DNA of 64,000 nt from Candidatus Protistibacter heckmannii (GCA_025050535.1 JALBVF010000003.1:1-64000), one strand, 5' to 3'; shown: positions 1 to 15,456, counted from the stretch's first letter. Made by a program: numbers and translations. Notes: a model not told the origin generated them from the sequence alone.

Positions 1-40
1 ATCCTACTTCCAGGATCCCCGCGTCAAATACGCCGCATGA
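1..40 (+). CDS. IS630 transposase, C-terminal 12 codons (partial)
   Basis: The frame reads S-Y-F-Q-D-P-R-V-K-Y-A-A then TGA at 38-40. This matches the C-terminus of the transposases in copies B and D. The rest of the gene lies before the window. An ATG at 37-39 opens a frame that runs into maeB, but it lies in the IS end and is not the malic enzyme start. Confidence 0.8.
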   Translation, partial: SYFQDPRVKYAA

Positions 41-62
41 AAACTTCTTCCTGCCGGATCAA
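1..62 (+). mobile_element. IS630-family element copy A, 3' terminal fragment
   Basis: Only the distal end of the element lies in the window. It is nearly identical to the transposase-3' ends of copies B (22714) and D (43908) and ends with the same terminal repeat, TTGATCCGGCAGGAAGAAG when read inward from position 62. It is followed by TA at 63-64, the dinucleotide that IS630/Tc1-mariner elements duplicate. The element points toward maeB and ends 25 bases before the maeB start, so it may have displaced the native maeB promoter region. Confidence 0.85.
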
Positions 63-87
63 TAAAAAGCCATCAGGAGACCCGGAA

Positions 88-2400
<2,313 letters not shown>

Positions 2401-2413
2401 TTTGTACTGACAA

Positions 2414-2446
2414 ATCCAGGCAGTTTTGCGGCTTTTCTGTCTGGAT
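2414..2446 (+). terminator. Possible hairpin after maeB
   Basis: Arms ATCCAGGCAG and CTGTCTGGAT pair with one wobble around a 13-base loop, just after the maeB stop. No T-run follows, so factor-independent termination is doubtful. Confidence 0.25.
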
Positions 2447-2588
2447 ACCCCTTCCGGACGCACCAGTGAGCGCTTTCGGTAAGTGTGCGCAAACAATCAG
2501 ATAAGTCTCTGTAAACAAAGGGTTTCTCTTCTTTGTTACAGGGGAAAGCTTGCTTCGTCGGCGCGATTTCGGTAAGCTTATCCTCTCC

Positions 2589-2620
2589 AGGACTAGCAGA
2601 TTTTCGTAAAAATCAGTCCT
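2589..2620. repeat. Two-segment inverted repeat upstream of the barstar-like gene
   Basis: Outer arms AGGACT/AGTCCT and inner arms GATTTT/AAAATC pair around a CGTA loop, with a 4-base AGCA bulge on one side. It ends 21 bases before the ATG at 2642, so it could be a leader hairpin or an operator. The rest of 2401-2641 shows nothing I can name. Confidence 0.4.
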
Positions 2621-2641
2621 GCACCATATAGATCGAAAGCG

Positions 2642-3265
2642 ATGACGACTAGACCGAAAGCCATGACGACGACCATCCGCGCGGCCATTCTAGCACCCGC
2701 GGGTCGCGATGACCGCGCCCCCGGCGAGGCTTGGCAGCGCGCAGGAAATCACCCCGGCAGTTTCTACACCGAAGTCATCGGCGGTTCGGCCTTGCGCCGC
2801 GCCCCGTCATATTCCCCAGTTCCGCAGGCCAATGCGCTCGTCGACCAGGATGTGTTTGGTGCAACGCCGGAAATCTTCCGCAGCGTCCGCCCCAACATCG
2901 TGCAGTCCATCCGTGCGTTTCGCGTGCTGGAGCTGGCGCAGGCCGCCGAATCGCTGGGCCAGCACTTCCTCTTCGCGAACTGCGCCGAGGCGCAGACCCG
3001 CGCCGAGGTGCTGGAGACGATCGGCGCCGCTTTCCTTTTCCCGAAGCCCTACGCCAAGAGTTTCGATTCGCTCAGCGGCAACCTCACCGACCTGCTGCAC
3101 AAGGCTGGTTCGCAGCCTGGTTTCGTGATCGTGCTCGAAGGCCTGCCTTGCGCGCCCAAGTTCGACAAGGAAGCACGCGAGACCTTGCTTGACGTCTTCC
3201 GCGATGCGGCGGACTTCTGGGCTGAGCGCAAGATTCCGTTCCGGGTCTTCTACGCCTTCGCCTGA
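2642..3265 (+). CDS. Barstar-family protein
   Basis: The 207-residue product has a barstar (barnase inhibitor) fold signature in its second half, about residues 95-205: a segment around L-F-A-N-C-A-E-A-Q, then F-P-K-P-Y-A-K-S-F-D-S-L and a C-terminal block ending F-R-V-F-Y-A-F. The first 80 residues look poorly conserved and low in structure. Barstar proteins bind and block small secreted RNases, but many betaproteobacteria carry a solitary homologue of unknown target near central-metabolism genes. No barnase-like gene is nearby. A second in-frame ATG at 2663 is an alternative start. It converges with rsmE across a shared terminator. Confidence 0.75.
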   Translation: MTTRPKAMTTTIRAAILAPAGRDDRAPGEAWQRAGNHPGSFYTEVIGGSALRRAPSYSPVPQANALVDQDVFGATPEIFRSVRPNIVQSIRAFRVLELAQAAESLGQHFLFANCAEAQTRAEVLETIGAAFLFPKPYAKSFDSLSGNLTDLLHKAGSQPGFVIVLEGLPCAPKFDKEARETLLDVFRDAADFWAERKIPFRVFYAFA

Positions 3266-3275
3266 CGCAGCGTCC

Positions 3276-3317
3276 GCCAAATAAAAACTGGCTTCGATTG
3301 GCCGGTTTTTATTTGGC
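3276..3317. terminator. Bidirectional rho-independent terminator between the barstar-like gene and rsmE
   Basis: Arms GCCAAATAAAAACTGGC and GGCCGGTTTTTATTTGGC pair almost perfectly around a 7-base loop. The A-rich base of one arm gives a U-tract on either strand, so it can end both convergent transcripts. Confidence 0.85.
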
Positions 3318-3334
3318 TGCTCCAGAGGCTCCTC

Positions 3335-4138
3335 TCAGAACTCGCCCCAGATCGTCGCCAGCGCTGCGAGCGCCGCCGGGCCAGCCGTCTCGCAGCGCAG
3401 GACCCGCTCCCCCATTTTCACTGCGGCCAGACCGACCGTGATCGCCTGGGCTTCCTCCTCGGGGGCGAAGCCGCCCTCGGGACCGACGAGCAGGGTGATC
3501 GCGCGGCCTTCGCGCCGCGCCGATCTGATCGTCTGTCCGCCGGCGACCTCGGCCAGGCTGGTCGCTGCGGACGGCGCCATCACCATGCCGGGCTGCCCGC
3601 CCAGCTTGGCAAGCCAGTTTTCGAGGTTGAGCAGAGGCCGGACAAGGGGGACGCGGTTGCGCTCGCATTGCTCGCAGGCCGCCGCCGCCAATGCCTGCCA
3701 GTGCGCGACGCGCCGGGTGGCGCGCTCGCCGGACAGACGCACGACGCCGCGCGCGCTGAGCAGTGGCTGGATCGCATGCACGCCGAGCTCGACGGCCTTC
3801 TCCACCACCCAGTCCATCTTGTCGCCGCCGGCCACCGACTGGGCCAGCACGATTCGGTAAGCGGGTTCGGCTTCGCGCGGACTGAAGGCGTCGAGTTTGG
3901 CCATGACCGTGTGCTTGCCCACGCCTTCGAGGCTGCTCAGATATTCGCCGCCGCTGCCGTCGAAGAGAACGATCTTGTCGCCGGCCTCCAGGCGCAGCAC
4001 GCGCACGTGGTGGGCCAGTTTCTCCGGCAAGGCGAGCACATGTCCCACCGCGATGCCAAGGGCGGGGCGCGGCTGCAGGTAGAAGCGCGGCAGTTGCCGT
4101 CCTTCGGAGGCGGCCGTGTCGGCGGGTGGGTTGCGCAT
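3335..4138 (-). CDS. rsmE: 16S rRNA (uracil-1498-N3)-methyltransferase
   Basis: RsmE methylates U1498 of 16S rRNA with S-adenosylmethionine. The product is 267 residues, slightly longer than the usual ~245 because of an N-terminal lead of about 15 residues. The SPOUT trefoil-knot signature is at the C-terminus: L-V-G-P-E-G-G-F near residues 217-225 and L-R-C-E-T-A near 246-252. The N-terminal PUA-like part contains H-H-V-R-V-L-R. It diverges from tkt and converges on the barstar-like gene. Confidence 0.93.
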   Translation of the reverse strand: MRNPPADTAASEGRQLPRFYLQPRPALGIAVGHVLALPEKLAHHVRVLRLEAGDKIVLFDGSGGEYLSSLEGVGKHTVMAKLDAFSPREAEPAYRIVLAQSVAGGDKMDWVVEKAVELGVHAIQPLLSARGVVRLSGERATRRVAHWQALAAAACEQCERNRVPLVRPLLNLENWLAKLGGQPGMVMAPSAATSLAEVAGGQTIRSARREGRAITLLVGPEGGFAPEEEAQAITVGLAAVKMGERVLRCETAGPAALAALATIWGEF

Positions 4139-4210
4139 GCGCGCTAGCCTACCATTGAATGCGCGCCGCGGTGACGCTCCGGCCGGCTGTCAGGGATGTT
4201 CATGCAGGTC

Positions 4211-4219
4211 TGTTAAAAT
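4211..4219 (+). promoter_or_regulatory. Possible extended -10 promoter for tkt
   Basis: TGTTAAAAT is an extended -10 (TGn before TAAAAT). It lies 68 bases before the tkt ATG in the 148-base divergent rsmE/tkt gap. No good -35 is visible. A similar TGTCAAAAT occurs at 4260-4268. Confidence 0.35.
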
Positions 4220-4286
4220 CCCGCTTCTGCATTTCAAGCTCCGGTTTCCCCGGGGAAATTGTCAAAATCCCAGCCCGACGCGCCTC

Positions 4287-6281
4287 ATGCCTGCATCCTC
4301 CACACTGATCGCCAACGCCATCCGCGTCCTGTCCATGGACGCCGTCCAGCAAGCGAATTCCGGCCACCCCGGCATGCCCATGGGCATGGCCGACATCGCC
4401 GTGGCCCTGTGGGGGCGGCATCTGCGCCACAACCCCGCCGACCCGTCCTGGTCCAACCGCGACCGCTTCGTGCTCTCCAACGGCCACGGATCGATGCTAC
4501 TCTATTCGCTGCTGCATCTGAGCGGCTACGACCTGCAGATGTCCGAGCTGCGCAATTTCCGCCAGCTCCACAGCAAGACCGCGGGCCATCCTGAATACGG
4601 CATCACCCCGGGCGTCGAGACCACCACCGGCCCGCTCGGCCAGGGCTTGAGCAACGCCGTGGGCATGGCGCTCGCGGAGCGCCTGCTCACCGAGGAATTC
4701 AACCGGCCCGGCCATGCCGTGGTCGACCACCACACCTATGTCTTCCTCGGCGACGGCTGCCTGATGGAAGGCATCAGTCATGAGGTCTGCTCGTTGGCGG
4801 GCACGCTGCGCCTGTCCAAGCTGATCGCCCTGTGGGATGACAACAGCATCTCCATCGACGGCGACGTGGTCCACTGGTTCGCCGACGACACGCCCAAGCG
4901 TTTCGAGGCCTATGGCTGGAACGTCATCCGCAACGTCGATGGCAAGGACGTGGACGCGGTCGACGCCGCCATCGCCGCCGCCAAGCGCAGCGACCGGCCC
5001 ACCCTGATCTGCTGCCGCACCGTGATCGGCCAGGGCTCGCCCAACAAGGCTGGCGGCCACGACGTGCACGGCGCGCCGCTGGGCGCGGCCGAGATCGCCG
5101 CCACCCGCGAAGCCCTAGGCTGGACCCTGCCGCCCTTTGAAGTGCCCGCCGAAGTCTATGCGGAATTCGACGCCCGAAAGAGCGGTGGCGCGGCCCAGGC
5201 CGAATGGAACGCGGCCTTCGCCGCCTACGCCAAGGCCTTCCCCAAGGAGGCCGCCGAATTCCAGCGCCGCGCCAAGGGCGAGCTGCCCGCCGGCTTCGAC
5301 GCCGCGGTCGCCGACTACGTGGCCGCCTGCCAGGCCAAGACCGAGAACATCGCCAGCCGCAAGGCCAGCCAGAACGCCATCGAGGCCTATGCCTCGCGCT
5401 TGCCCGAGATGCTCGGCGGCTCCGCCGACCTGACCGGCTCGAACCTGACCAACTGGAGCGGCAGCAAGCCCGTGCGCGGCGAAGGCGGCGGCAACTACGT
5501 CAACTACGGCGTGCGCGAATTTGGCATGAGCGCCATCATGAACGGCGTCGCCCTGCACGGCGGACACATCCCCTACGGCGGCACTTTCCTGACCTTCTCC
5601 GACTACAGCCGCAACGCCCTGCGCATGGCGGCGCTGATGAAGATCCGCTCGCTCTTCGTCTTCACGCACGACTCCATCGGTCTGGGCGAGGACGGCCCGA
5701 CCCACCAGTCGATCGAGCACGTCTCGAGCCTGCGCCTGATTCCCAACCTGGACGTCTGGCGTCCGGCCGATGCCACCGAGACCGCCGTGGCCTGGGCCGA
5801 AGCGCTGCGCCGCAAGAACGGCCCCAGCGCGCTCATCTTCAGCCGCCAGAACCTGCCGCCCAACCAGCGCAGCCTGGCGCAGCTGCGCCTGATCTCGCGC
5901 GGCGGCTATGTGCTCAAGGACGAGGTCAACGTCAAGACCGGCAAGCCAGACGCCGTGCTCCTCGCCACCGGCTCCGAAGTTGGCCTCGCGGTGAGAGCCG
6001 CCGACGCGCTCGCCAAGGAAGGCGTGCGGATGCGCATCGTATCCCTGCCCTCGACCACAGTCTTCGACCGCCAGGACGCCGTCTACAAGGCCGACACCCT
6101 GCCCGCGGGTGTGCCGCGCGTGGCCGTTGAGGCAGGCGTGACTGACTTCTGGTGGAAATATCAATGCGCCGCGGTGGTGGGCATCGACGTCTATGGCGAA
6201 TCGGCTCCGGCCGGCGTGCTGTTCAAGCACTTCAACCTGACCGCCGAGAACGTCGCCAACACCGTCAAGTCGGTGATTTGA
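4287..6281 (+). CDS. tkt: Transketolase
   Basis: The thiamine-diphosphate enzyme of the non-oxidative pentose phosphate (and Calvin) pathway, moving two-carbon units between sugar phosphates. The 664-residue length is standard. The N-terminus has S-G-H-P-G-M-P-M-G, the cofactor motif begins G-D-G-C-L-M-E-G near residue 155 and ends in a D-D-N-S-I-S segment, and the pyrimidine domain has E-D-G-P-T-H-Q. I chose ATG 4287 because family similarity begins there; upstream in-frame codons overlap the divergent promoter region. gapA follows 65 bases downstream, probably co-transcribed. Confidence 0.95.
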   Translation: MPASSTLIANAIRVLSMDAVQQANSGHPGMPMGMADIAVALWGRHLRHNPADPSWSNRDRFVLSNGHGSMLLYSLLHLSGYDLQMSELRNFRQLHSKTAGHPEYGITPGVETTTGPLGQGLSNAVGMALAERLLTEEFNRPGHAVVDHHTYVFLGDGCLMEGISHEVCSLAGTLRLSKLIALWDDNSISIDGDVVHWFADDTPKRFEAYGWNVIRNVDGKDVDAVDAAIAAAKRSDRPTLICCRTVIGQGSPNKAGGHDVHGAPLGAAEIAATREALGWTLPPFEVPAEVYAEFDARKSGGAAQAEWNAAFAAYAKAFPKEAAEFQRRAKGELPAGFDAAVADYVAACQAKTENIASRKASQNAIEAYASRLPEMLGGSADLTGSNLTNWSGSKPVRGEGGGNYVNYGVREFGMSAIMNGVALHGGHIPYGGTFLTFSDYSRNALRMAALMKIRSLFVFTHDSIGLGEDGPTHQSIEHVSSLRLIPNLDVWRPADATETAVAWAEALRRKNGPSALIFSRQNLPPNQRSLAQLRLISRGGYVLKDEVNVKTGKPDAVLLATGSEVGLAVRAADALAKEGVRMRIVSLPSTTVFDRQDAVYKADTLPAGVPRVAVEAGVTDFWWKYQCAAVVGIDVYGESAPAGVLFKHFNLTAENVANTVKSVI

Positions 6282-6346
6282 ACTAAACAAGCCGGTCTGG
6301 CGCCTGCCCGCGCCCGGCCGCATGGTTTTTATCTAGGAGAGCATGC

Positions 6347-7357
6347 ATGACCATCAAAGTCGCCATCAACGGCTACGGCCGCATCGGCCGCAACGTGCTG
6401 CGGGCCCACTACGAGTCCGGCAAGAAGCACGGCATTGAAATCGTCGCCATCAATGACCTGGGCGACGCCAAGACCAACGCCCACCTGACCCAGTACGACA
6501 CCGCCCACAGCAAGTTACCCGGCACCGTCACGGTCGACGGCGACTACATGGTGGTCAACGGCGACAAGATCCGCGTGCTCGCCAAGCGCAACCCCGCCGA
6601 GCTGCCCTGGGGCGAGCTGGGCGTGGACGTGGTGCTCGAATGCACGGGCTTCTTCACCACCAAGGAAAAGGCCTCCGCCCACATCGCCAGCGGCGCCAAG
6701 AAGGTCGTGATTTCCGCCCCAGGCGGCAAGAACGTGGACGCCACCATCGTCTACGGCGTCAACCACAAGACCCTCAAGGCCAGCGACACCGTCATCTCCA
6801 ACGCCAGCTGCACCACCAACTGCCTCGCGCCGCTGGTCAAGCCGCTGCACGACAAGATCGGCGTCGTCTCCGGCCTGATGACAACCGTGCACGCCTACAC
6901 CAACGACCAGGCGCTCACCGACGTCATGCACGAAGACCTGCGCCGCGCCCGCTCGGCCACGCAGAATATGATCCCGACCAAGACCGGCGCCGCCGCCGCG
7001 GTCGGTCTGGTGCTGCCCGAACTCAACGGCAAGCTCGACGGCTTCGCGATCCGCGTGCCGACGATCAACGTCTCCATCGTCGACCTGTCCTTCATCGCCG
7101 CGCGCGACACCACCATCGACGAAGTCAACGCCATCCTCAAGGCCGCCTCCGAAGGCGAGCTCAAGGGTATCCTTGACTACAACACCGCGCCGCTAGTCTC
7201 CTCGGACTTCAACCACAACCCGGCCTCGTCGACCTACGACTCGACGTTGACTAAGGTCGCCGGCCGCCTCGTGAAGGTGTCGAGCTGGTATGACAATGAA
7301 TGGGGCTTCAGCAACCGGATGCTGGACACGACCGTTGCCTTGATGGCCGAGAAGTAA
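6347..7357 (+). CDS. gapA: Glyceraldehyde-3-phosphate dehydrogenase
   Basis: Interconverts glyceraldehyde-3-phosphate and 1,3-bisphosphoglycerate. The 336-residue protein has the Rossmann motif N-G-Y-G-R-I-G-R at residues 7-14 and the catalytic segment S-N-A-S-C-T-T-N-C with Cys155. The C-terminal W-Y-D-N-E-W-G-F is intact. AGGAGA precedes the ATG by about 8 bases. It follows tkt but, unlike the tkt-gap-pgk-pyk order of many betaproteobacteria, it is followed at once by a terminator and fur. Confidence 0.96.
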   Translation: MTIKVAINGYGRIGRNVLRAHYESGKKHGIEIVAINDLGDAKTNAHLTQYDTAHSKLPGTVTVDGDYMVVNGDKIRVLAKRNPAELPWGELGVDVVLECTGFFTTKEKASAHIASGAKKVVISAPGGKNVDATIVYGVNHKTLKASDTVISNASCTTNCLAPLVKPLHDKIGVVSGLMTTVHAYTNDQALTDVMHEDLRRARSATQNMIPTKTGAAAAVGLVLPELNGKLDGFAIRVPTINVSIVDLSFIAARDTTIDEVNAILKAASEGELKGILDYNTAPLVSSDFNHNPASSTYDSTLTKVAGRLVKVSSWYDNEWGFSNRMLDTTVALMAEK

Positions 7358-7377
7358 GTACGGCTCGCAGGAAATGA

Positions 7378-7411
7378 AGATGCCGCGGCATTGCGCCGCG
7401 GCATCTTTTTT
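7378..7411 (+). terminator. Rho-independent terminator of gapA
   Basis: Perfect 12-bp stem (AGATGCCGCGGC and its complement) with a 5-base loop, followed by a run of six T. The A-rich left flank may also let it serve the convergent fur transcript. Confidence 0.9.
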
Positions 7412-7466
7412 GGGTGGAATAGATTCCACCCTGGGACTTGCACCGTCTGGCGCAAGTCGTGAATCC

Positions 7467-7907
7467 CTACTCTAACTGCTTGGCTTCCCGGTGCGAACAA
7501 TTTTTCTTTGTGCAAGCACCATATAAAGCCAAGGCATGCTCGTGCAGCGCATAGCCGCGTTCCGTGGCGATGGTTTTCTGCCGGCTTTCGATTTCCTTGT
7601 CGAAAAACTCTTCCACGCGGCCGCAATCGATGCAGACCAGGTGGTCGTGATGGCTGCCCTGATTCAGTTCGAAAATCGCCTTGCCGGATTCGAAATTATT
7701 GCGGGTCAGCAGGCCGGCCTGCTCAAACTGCGTGAGCACGCGATAGACCGTCGCCAGGCCGATCTCCATATGTTCGGCGAGCAAGGTGCGATAGACGTCT
7801 TCGGCGCTGAAGTGGCGCTGTCCGCTCGTCTGGAAAATATCGAGGATTTTCAGGCGAGGAACCGTGGCTTTTAAGCCTATATTCTTGAGGTCGGCTGAAT
7901 TTGGCAT
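7467..7907 (-). CDS. fur: Ferric uptake regulator
   Basis: Iron-responsive DNA-binding repressor. The 146-residue protein has the winged helix around residues 35-75 (A-T-V-Y-R-V-L near 52-58) and the metal site [10 protein letters not shown] at 86-95. A second cysteine pair sits at 132 and 137, so both structural zinc CXXC-type pairs are represented. It diverges from bamE over about 108 bases, the usual fur/bamE (omlA) arrangement in proteobacteria. I could not identify a convincing Fur box. Confidence 0.96.
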   Translation of the reverse strand: MPNSADLKNIGLKATVPRLKILDIFQTSGQRHFSAEDVYRTLLAEHMEIGLATVYRVLTQFEQAGLLTRNNFESGKAIFELNQGSHHDHLVCIDCGRVEEFFDKEIESRQKTIATERGYALHEHALALYGACTKKNCSHREAKQLE

Positions 7908-8015
7908 GCCAGGTAAGTACAGTAGAATAACGGGTTTATGATAAGCGGTTTGGGTGTGAATGTGGGTCGTAATATTATCGCACCGCCGATCTCAAAAAAT
8001 TTTCGAGGAAATGCA

Positions 8016-8543
8016 ATGAGCCAACGGAATATCCGTGCGGTGCAGATGGTTTTTATGCCCGCTGCTGTTTCGCTGCTGCTGAGCGCATGCGGCACATATG
8101 ACAGCGCCAGCAAGCGGATGCTGGACTTCTTCACGCTGTACCGGATCACCGTGGTCCAGGGCAACTTCGTCTCGCGCGAGTCCGTGGCCCAGCTCAAGGC
8201 CGGTATGACCCGCGAGCAGGTGCGCTTCCTGCTGGGCACGCCGCTGCTCACCGACATCTTCCACGCCGACCGCTGGGACTACTACTTCTCCTTCCGCCAC
8301 GGCAGCGAGACCATCGTCCAGCAGCACCACTTCACCGTGTTCTTCGAAGGCGACAAGCTCGTGCGCTTCGGCGGCAACGACCTGCCCTCCGAATACGAGC
8401 TCATCCAGGAAATCGACGGCCTGAAACAGCCCGCTCGCGGCCAGATCGGCAAGGAAGCGCCCGCCAAGGCGCCGGCCGCCGCGCCCGCTTCTTCGCCTGC
8501 TTCTGCTCCCTCTTCCGACGCCAAGCCCGCGGAGCAGAAATGA
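8016..8543 (+). CDS. bamE: Outer membrane assembly lipoprotein BamE
   Basis: Accessory lipoprotein of the BAM complex that inserts beta-barrels into the outer membrane. It has a lipoprotein signal with lipobox L-L-S-A-C (Cys25), then the SmpA/OmlA domain with [10 protein letters not shown][15 protein letters not shown]. The tail is Ala/Pro-rich, about 30 residues. ATG 8016 is chosen over the frame-extending 7938 because GAGGAA lies just upstream and the signal peptide starts here. Its stop overlaps the dapB start (ATGA). Confidence 0.93.
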   Translation: MSQRNIRAVQMVFMPAAVSLLLSACGTYDSASKRMLDFFTLYRITVVQGNFVSRESVAQLKAGMTREQVRFLLGTPLLTDIFHADRWDYYFSFRHGSETIVQQHHFTVFFEGDKLVRFGGNDLPSEYELIQEIDGLKQPARGQIGKEAPAKAPAAAPASSPASAPSSDAKPAEQK

Positions 8544-9343
8544 CCAAGCTTCGAATCGCCGTGGCCGGCGCGTCCGGCCGCATGGGCCACATGCTCATCG
8601 AGACTATCCTCGCGGCGCCGGACATGGAGCTGGCCGGCGCGCTCGACGTCGCCGGCTCGCCCGGCATGGGCGAGGACGCCGCCGCTTGGCTCGGCCGCCA
8701 GACGGGCGTGCGCATCACCGCAGATATCGCCCAGGGCCTGTCCAAGGCCGACTGCCTGATCGACTTCATGCGCCCCGACGGCACGCTGGCCCATCTGGCC
8801 GTCGCCAAGACCAAGGGAGTGAAGATGGTGATCGGCACCACCGGCTTCGACGAAGCCGGCAAGCAGGCGCTCAAGGACGCGAGCCAGCACCTGCCCATGG
8901 TCTTCGCGCCGAACATGAGCGTGGGCGTCAACGCCACCTTCAAGCTCATCGAGCTGGCAGCGCGCATCATGTACAGCGGCTACGACATCGAAATCATCGA
9001 AGCCCACCATCGCCACAAGGTGGACGCGCCCTCGGGCACCGCGCTGCACATGGGCGAGATCGTCGCCCGTGAACTTGGCGTCGAACTCGACGAGAAGGCG
9101 GTCTACGCCCGTCAGGGCAACACCGGCGCGCGCGAAGCCGGCACCATCGGCTTCACCACCATCCGCGGCGGCGACATCGTCGGCGATCACACCGTTCTCT
9201 TCGCCGGTCCTGGCGAGCGCATCGAGATCACCCACAAGTCCTCCAGCCGCCAGTCCTATGCCGAAGGCGCGCTACGCGCCGCGCGCTTCCTCACCACGAA
9301 AACCAGCGGCCTGTACGACATGCAAGCAGTGCTGGGTCTGTAA
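8540..9343 (+). CDS. dapB: 4-hydroxy-tetrahydrodipicolinate reductase
   Basis: NAD(P)H-dependent step of the diaminopimelate/lysine pathway. The 267-residue protein begins with the dinucleotide motif V-A-G-A-S-G-R-M-G and has the catalytic segment [15 protein letters not shown] near residues 153-167. The start overlaps the bamE stop by 4 bases, so the pair is translationally coupled. leuS follows 27 bases later. Confidence 0.96.
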   Translation: MTKLRIAVAGASGRMGHMLIETILAAPDMELAGALDVAGSPGMGEDAAAWLGRQTGVRITADIAQGLSKADCLIDFMRPDGTLAHLAVAKTKGVKMVIGTTGFDEAGKQALKDASQHLPMVFAPNMSVGVNATFKLIELAARIMYSGYDIEIIEAHHRHKVDAPSGTALHMGEIVARELGVELDEKAVYARQGNTGAREAGTIGFTTIRGGDIVGDHTVLFAGPGERIEITHKSSSRQSYAEGALRAARFLTTKTSGLYDMQAVLGL

Positions 9344-11992
<2,649 letters not shown>

Positions 11993-12020
11993 CCGGCAAG
12001 CCCCTTCCTAGGAGAACGCC

Positions 12021-12620
12021 ATGCGCCGCCGCAACCTGCTGATCCTGCTCCCGACCCTGCCGCTCGCCGCCTCGCTGACGGCTTGCGGCTTTCATCTGCG
12101 CGGCGCGCGGAACCTGGCGTTCAAGTCTCTGTTCATCACCGGAAAGACCGGTTCGGTCGCCGCCGAAGTTCACCGCAACGTGCGCCTGGGCACGGACACG
12201 AAGATCGTGGACAACCCCAAGGACGCCGAGGCGGTGCTCTACATCGACAACGACGCCCGCGGCCGCCAGATCCTCTCGCTCAACTCCCAGGGCCAGGCGT
12301 GCGAATTGCGCTTGAGCCTTTCCGTCGCCTATCACCTCACCGACGGCCAGGGCCGCGAACTGATCCCGCCCTCGGACCTGACCTTCACCCGAGACCTCAC
12401 CTTCAGCGAAAGCGCGGTGCTGGGCAAGCAGGACGAAGAGGCCGCGCTCTACCGCAACATGGAAGAAGACGTCGCCAAGCAGCTACTGCGTCACCTCTCC
12501 GTGGTGAAGCCGCGCGGGGGCTCCGCCAAGCCGCCCGAGGCGCTCAAGCCCGAGTCCGGCACAGCGGCCAGCGCCGCCGGCGCCCTGGCTGCGCCCGCCG
12601 CCGATCCCAACAAGCGCTGA
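12021..12620 (+). CDS. lptE: LPS-assembly lipoprotein LptE
   Basis: Outer membrane lipoprotein that plugs the LptD barrel and helps export lipopolysaccharide. It begins with a signal peptide and lipobox L-T-A-C (Cys22), followed by G-F-H-L-R-G, the family hallmark. Length is 199 residues, with an Ala/Pro-rich C-terminal tail of about 40 residues that is probably disordered. AGGAG precedes the ATG. Position between leuS and holA is as in most proteobacteria. Confidence 0.93.
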   Translation: MRRRNLLILLPTLPLAASLTACGFHLRGARNLAFKSLFITGKTGSVAAEVHRNVRLGTDTKIVDNPKDAEAVLYIDNDARGRQILSLNSQGQACELRLSLSVAYHLTDGQGRELIPPSDLTFTRDLTFSESAVLGKQDEEAALYRNMEEDVAKQLLRHLSVVKPRGGSAKPPEALKPESGTAASAAGALAAPAADPNKR

Positions 12621-12621
12621 G

Positions 12622-13662
12622 ATGCAGCTCAGACCTGAGGCGCTGGCACAGCATCTGGCCCAGCCCCGGCTGGCGCCCATCTACGTTCTGCACGGCGACG
12701 AGCATCTGCTCGTGCTCGAGGCGGTCGACGCCATCCGCAAGGCCGCCCGCGCCCACGGCTACAGCGAACGCGAAGTCCATACCGCCGAACGCGGCTTTGC
12801 CTTGGCCGATCTGCTCAATGCCAGCCAGAGCATGTCGCTCTTCGGCAACCGCAAGCTCGTCGAAGTGCGCATCCCCACCGGCAAGCCCAGCAAGGAAGGC
12901 GGCCAGGCCATCCGCGACTATGCCGCCGCCCAGTTGCAGAACGCCGATCCCGACACCGTCACCCTCGTCACCCTGCCGCGCCTGGACATGACCACGCAGA
13001 AGTCGGCCTGGTTCGCCGCGCTCGAAGCCGCCGGCGTCGGCGTCAAGATCGATCTGGTCGACCGCAGCCGCCTGCCCCAGTGGATCTCGGCGCGTCTGGC
13101 CGCCCAGCAGCAGAAGGTGCCCACCGGCGAAGCCGGCCGCCGAGCGCTGCAATTCATCGCCGACAAGGTCGAGGGCAACCTGCTCGCCGCGCATCAGGAG
13201 ATCCAGAAGCTCGGCCTACTCTTCCCGGCCGGCGAGATCAGCTTCGAGCAGATCCAGGACGCCGTGCTCAACGTCGCCCGCTACGACGTCTTCAAGCTCT
13301 CCGAAGCCATGCTTTCCGGCGACATGGCGCGCCTGGCGCGTATGCTAGACGGACTGCGCGGCGAAGGCGAGTCGCACGTCCTTGCCCTGTGGGCGATGAC
13401 CGAGGAAATTCGCGTATTATGCAAAGTTCGCAAGGGCCTGGACGAGGGCAAGCCCATGGCCCAGATGCTGCGGGACAACCGCGTCTGGGGTGCGCGCGAG
13501 CGCCTGGTCCCCGATGCGCTCGGCCGGCTCGACGCCCGCCGCCTGCGCGCCGCGCTCTCCCTCTCCAGCAGGCTCGACCGGCTCGCCAAGGGCCTGCGAG
13601 AACCTGAACTGCCCGCCAACGTATGGGACGGCCTGCTCGATCTTGGCCTGATGATGAAATGA
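12622..13662 (+). CDS. holA: DNA polymerase III subunit delta
   Basis: Delta subunit of the clamp loader, which opens the beta clamp. The 346-residue protein starts M-Q-L-R-P-E-A-L and has the N-terminal [11 protein letters not shown] motif near residues 16-27, followed by an AAA+-like fold lacking Walker motifs and a C-terminal helical collar domain. The start is one base after the lptE stop, and the stop overlaps the proA start (ATGA), indicating coupling. Confidence 0.94.
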   Translation: MQLRPEALAQHLAQPRLAPIYVLHGDEHLLVLEAVDAIRKAARAHGYSEREVHTAERGFALADLLNASQSMSLFGNRKLVEVRIPTGKPSKEGGQAIRDYAAAQLQNADPDTVTLVTLPRLDMTTQKSAWFAALEAAGVGVKIDLVDRSRLPQWISARLAAQQQKVPTGEAGRRALQFIADKVEGNLLAAHQEIQKLGLLFPAGEISFEQIQDAVLNVARYDVFKLSEAMLSGDMARLARMLDGLRGEGESHVLALWAMTEEIRVLCKVRKGLDEGKPMAQMLRDNRVWGARERLVPDALGRLDARRLRAALSLSSRLDRLAKGLREPELPANVWDGLLDLGLMMK

Positions 13663-14939
13663 ATCCGAAAGACTTGGGCAACACCATGCAAGACCTCGGC
13701 AAGCGCGCCCGCGCCGCATCGCGGGACATGGCACGCGCCAAGACCTCCGCCAAGAACGCCGCGCTGCTGGCGATCGCCGCTGCCGTGTGCCGCGACGCCG
13801 AGAAGCTCAAGACGATCAACGCCGGCGACGTCGCTCGCGCCAGGGAGAAGGGCCTCGACGCGGCCTTCATCGACCGCCTCACGCTGACCGACAAAGTCAT
13901 CGCCGGCATGGCCCTGGGCCTGGAGAAGATCGCCGCGCTGGCCGATCCGGTCGGCGAGATGAGCAATCTACGCACCCAGCCCTCCGGCATCCAGGTCGGC
14001 CAGATGCGCGTGCCCCTGGGCGTGATCGGCATCATCTACGAATCGCGGCCCAATGTGACCATCGACGCAGCGGCCCTGTGCCTGAAGTCGGGCAACGCCG
14101 CCATCCTGCGCGGCGGCTCCGAAGCCATCGACTCCAACACCGCGCTCGCCGCCTTGATCCTGGAAGGCCTGTCCGGCGCCGGCCTGCCCGCCGACGCAGT
14201 GCAGGTGGTGCAGACCACCGACCGCGCCGTGGTGGGCGAGATGATCACGATGACCGAATACATCGACATCATCGTGCCGCGCGGCGGCAAGAGCCTGATT
14301 GCGCGTCTGATGGAAGACGCGCGCGTGCCCATGATCAAGCACCTCGACGGCATCTGCCACGTCTACGTGGACGCCGCCGCCGACATGGACAAGGCCGTGC
14401 GCATCTGCGACAACGCCAAGACCCAGCGCTATTCGCCCTGCAACACCATGGAGACGCTGCTCGTCGCCGAAGGCGTCGCCGAGCGCTTCCTGCCAACCAT
14501 CTGCGCCATCTACCGCGACAAGAAAGTGGAAATGCGCGTCAGCAAGGAAGCCCGCGCGCTGCTCGATAAGCACGGCTTCTCCAGCCTCGTCGACGCCACA
14601 GAGGAAGACTGGCACACCGAATACCTGGCGCCCATCATCGCCATCCGCATCGTCGCCGGCCTCGACGCCGCCATGGCGCACATCAACCACTACAGCTCGG
14701 CCCACACCGACGCCATCGTCACCGAGGACCACAGCGCCGCGATGCGCTTCCTGCGCGAGGTGGATTCCGCCAGCGTCATGGTCAACGCCTCGACGCGCTT
14801 CGCCGACGGCTTCGAATACGGCCTGGGCGCCGAGATCGGCATCTCCAACGACAAGCTGCACGCCCGCGGCCCGGTCGGCCTCGAAGGCCTGACCTCGCTC
14901 AAGTACATCGTGCTGGGCAACGGCGAAGTCCGCACCTGA
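13659..14939 (+). CDS. proA: Glutamate-5-semialdehyde dehydrogenase (gamma-glutamyl phosphate reductase)
   Basis: Second step of proline biosynthesis, reducing gamma-glutamyl phosphate with NADPH. The 426-residue product has the aldehyde-dehydrogenase-like fold. Cys261 in [10 protein letters not shown] is the expected nucleophile. [14 protein letters not shown] segment lies near residue 120. ATG 13659 overlaps the holA stop and is preferred to the upstream 13623 because similarity starts near it. Confidence 0.96.
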   Translation: MNPKDLGNTMQDLGKRARAASRDMARAKTSAKNAALLAIAAAVCRDAEKLKTINAGDVARAREKGLDAAFIDRLTLTDKVIAGMALGLEKIAALADPVGEMSNLRTQPSGIQVGQMRVPLGVIGIIYESRPNVTIDAAALCLKSGNAAILRGGSEAIDSNTALAALILEGLSGAGLPADAVQVVQTTDRAVVGEMITMTEYIDIIVPRGGKSLIARLMEDARVPMIKHLDGICHVYVDAAADMDKAVRICDNAKTQRYSPCNTMETLLVAEGVAERFLPTICAIYRDKKVEMRVSKEARALLDKHGFSSLVDATEEDWHTEYLAPIIAIRIVAGLDAAMAHINHYSSAHTDAIVTEDHSAAMRFLREVDSASVMVNASTRFADGFEYGLGAEIGISNDKLHARGPVGLEGLTSLKYIVLGNGEVRT

Positions 14940-14954
14940 TCGCGCAGCTTGACG

Positions 14955-15395
14955 ATGCTCTGGGTCAAAAGCCTGCACATCCTGTTCGTGGCTTCCTGGT
15001 TCGCCGGGCTGTTCTACCTGCCGCGCATCTTCGTGAATCTGGCCATGGCCGAGCAGGAAGAGGCCGACGCGGCCGTCAAGGCCGCGGTCAAGGCGCGCCT
15101 TCTGCTGATGGCGCGCAAGCTCTACCGCTTCGCCACCATGCTCGCGGTCTTCGCGCTCGCCTTCGGGCTCGGGCTCTGGCTGGGGTTCGGCATCGGCCAG
15201 GGGGCGGGATGGCTGCATGCCAAGCTCTTCGTGGTGCCGCTCGTCATCGGCTATCACCACGGCTGCGGCGTGCTGCTGCGTAAGTTCGAGCAAGGCCGCA
15301 ACACGCGCGCCCACACCTGGTACCGCTGGTTCAACGAAGCGCCGGTGCCGCTGATGCTGGCGGCGGTCGTGCTCGCGGTGGTCAAGCCTTTCTGA
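14955..15395 (+). CDS. hemJ: HemJ/CopD-like membrane protein (UPF0093 family)
   Basis: A 146-residue protein with about four transmembrane segments. It begins M-L-W-V-K-S-L-H-I-L-F-V-A-S-W-F-A-G-L and carries G-W-L-H-A-K-L and G-Y-H-H motifs. These conserved histidines and the W-x-A-G-L-F-Y-L-P-R block are typical of HemJ, the membrane protoporphyrinogen IX oxidase. A copper-resistance CopD relative is the alternative label. A TTG two codons upstream (14949) is another possible start. It sits 15 bases after proA. Confidence 0.7.
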   Translation: MLWVKSLHILFVASWFAGLFYLPRIFVNLAMAEQEEADAAVKAAVKARLLLMARKLYRFATMLAVFALAFGLGLWLGFGIGQGAGWLHAKLFVVPLVIGYHHGCGVLLRKFEQGRNTRAHTWYRWFNEAPVPLMLAAVVLAVVKPF

Positions 15396-15456
15396 TTTTT
15401 CAGCCGAATCCGGGACCGCGCGCGGCGCCGGTCCTTGCACAGCCAACGGGAGCCCA

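Noticed and set aside
37-87. Upstream ATG giving a 17-residue extension of MaeB
   Set aside because: The ATG lies in the IS630 end; a good ribosome site at 75-80 serves ATG 88.
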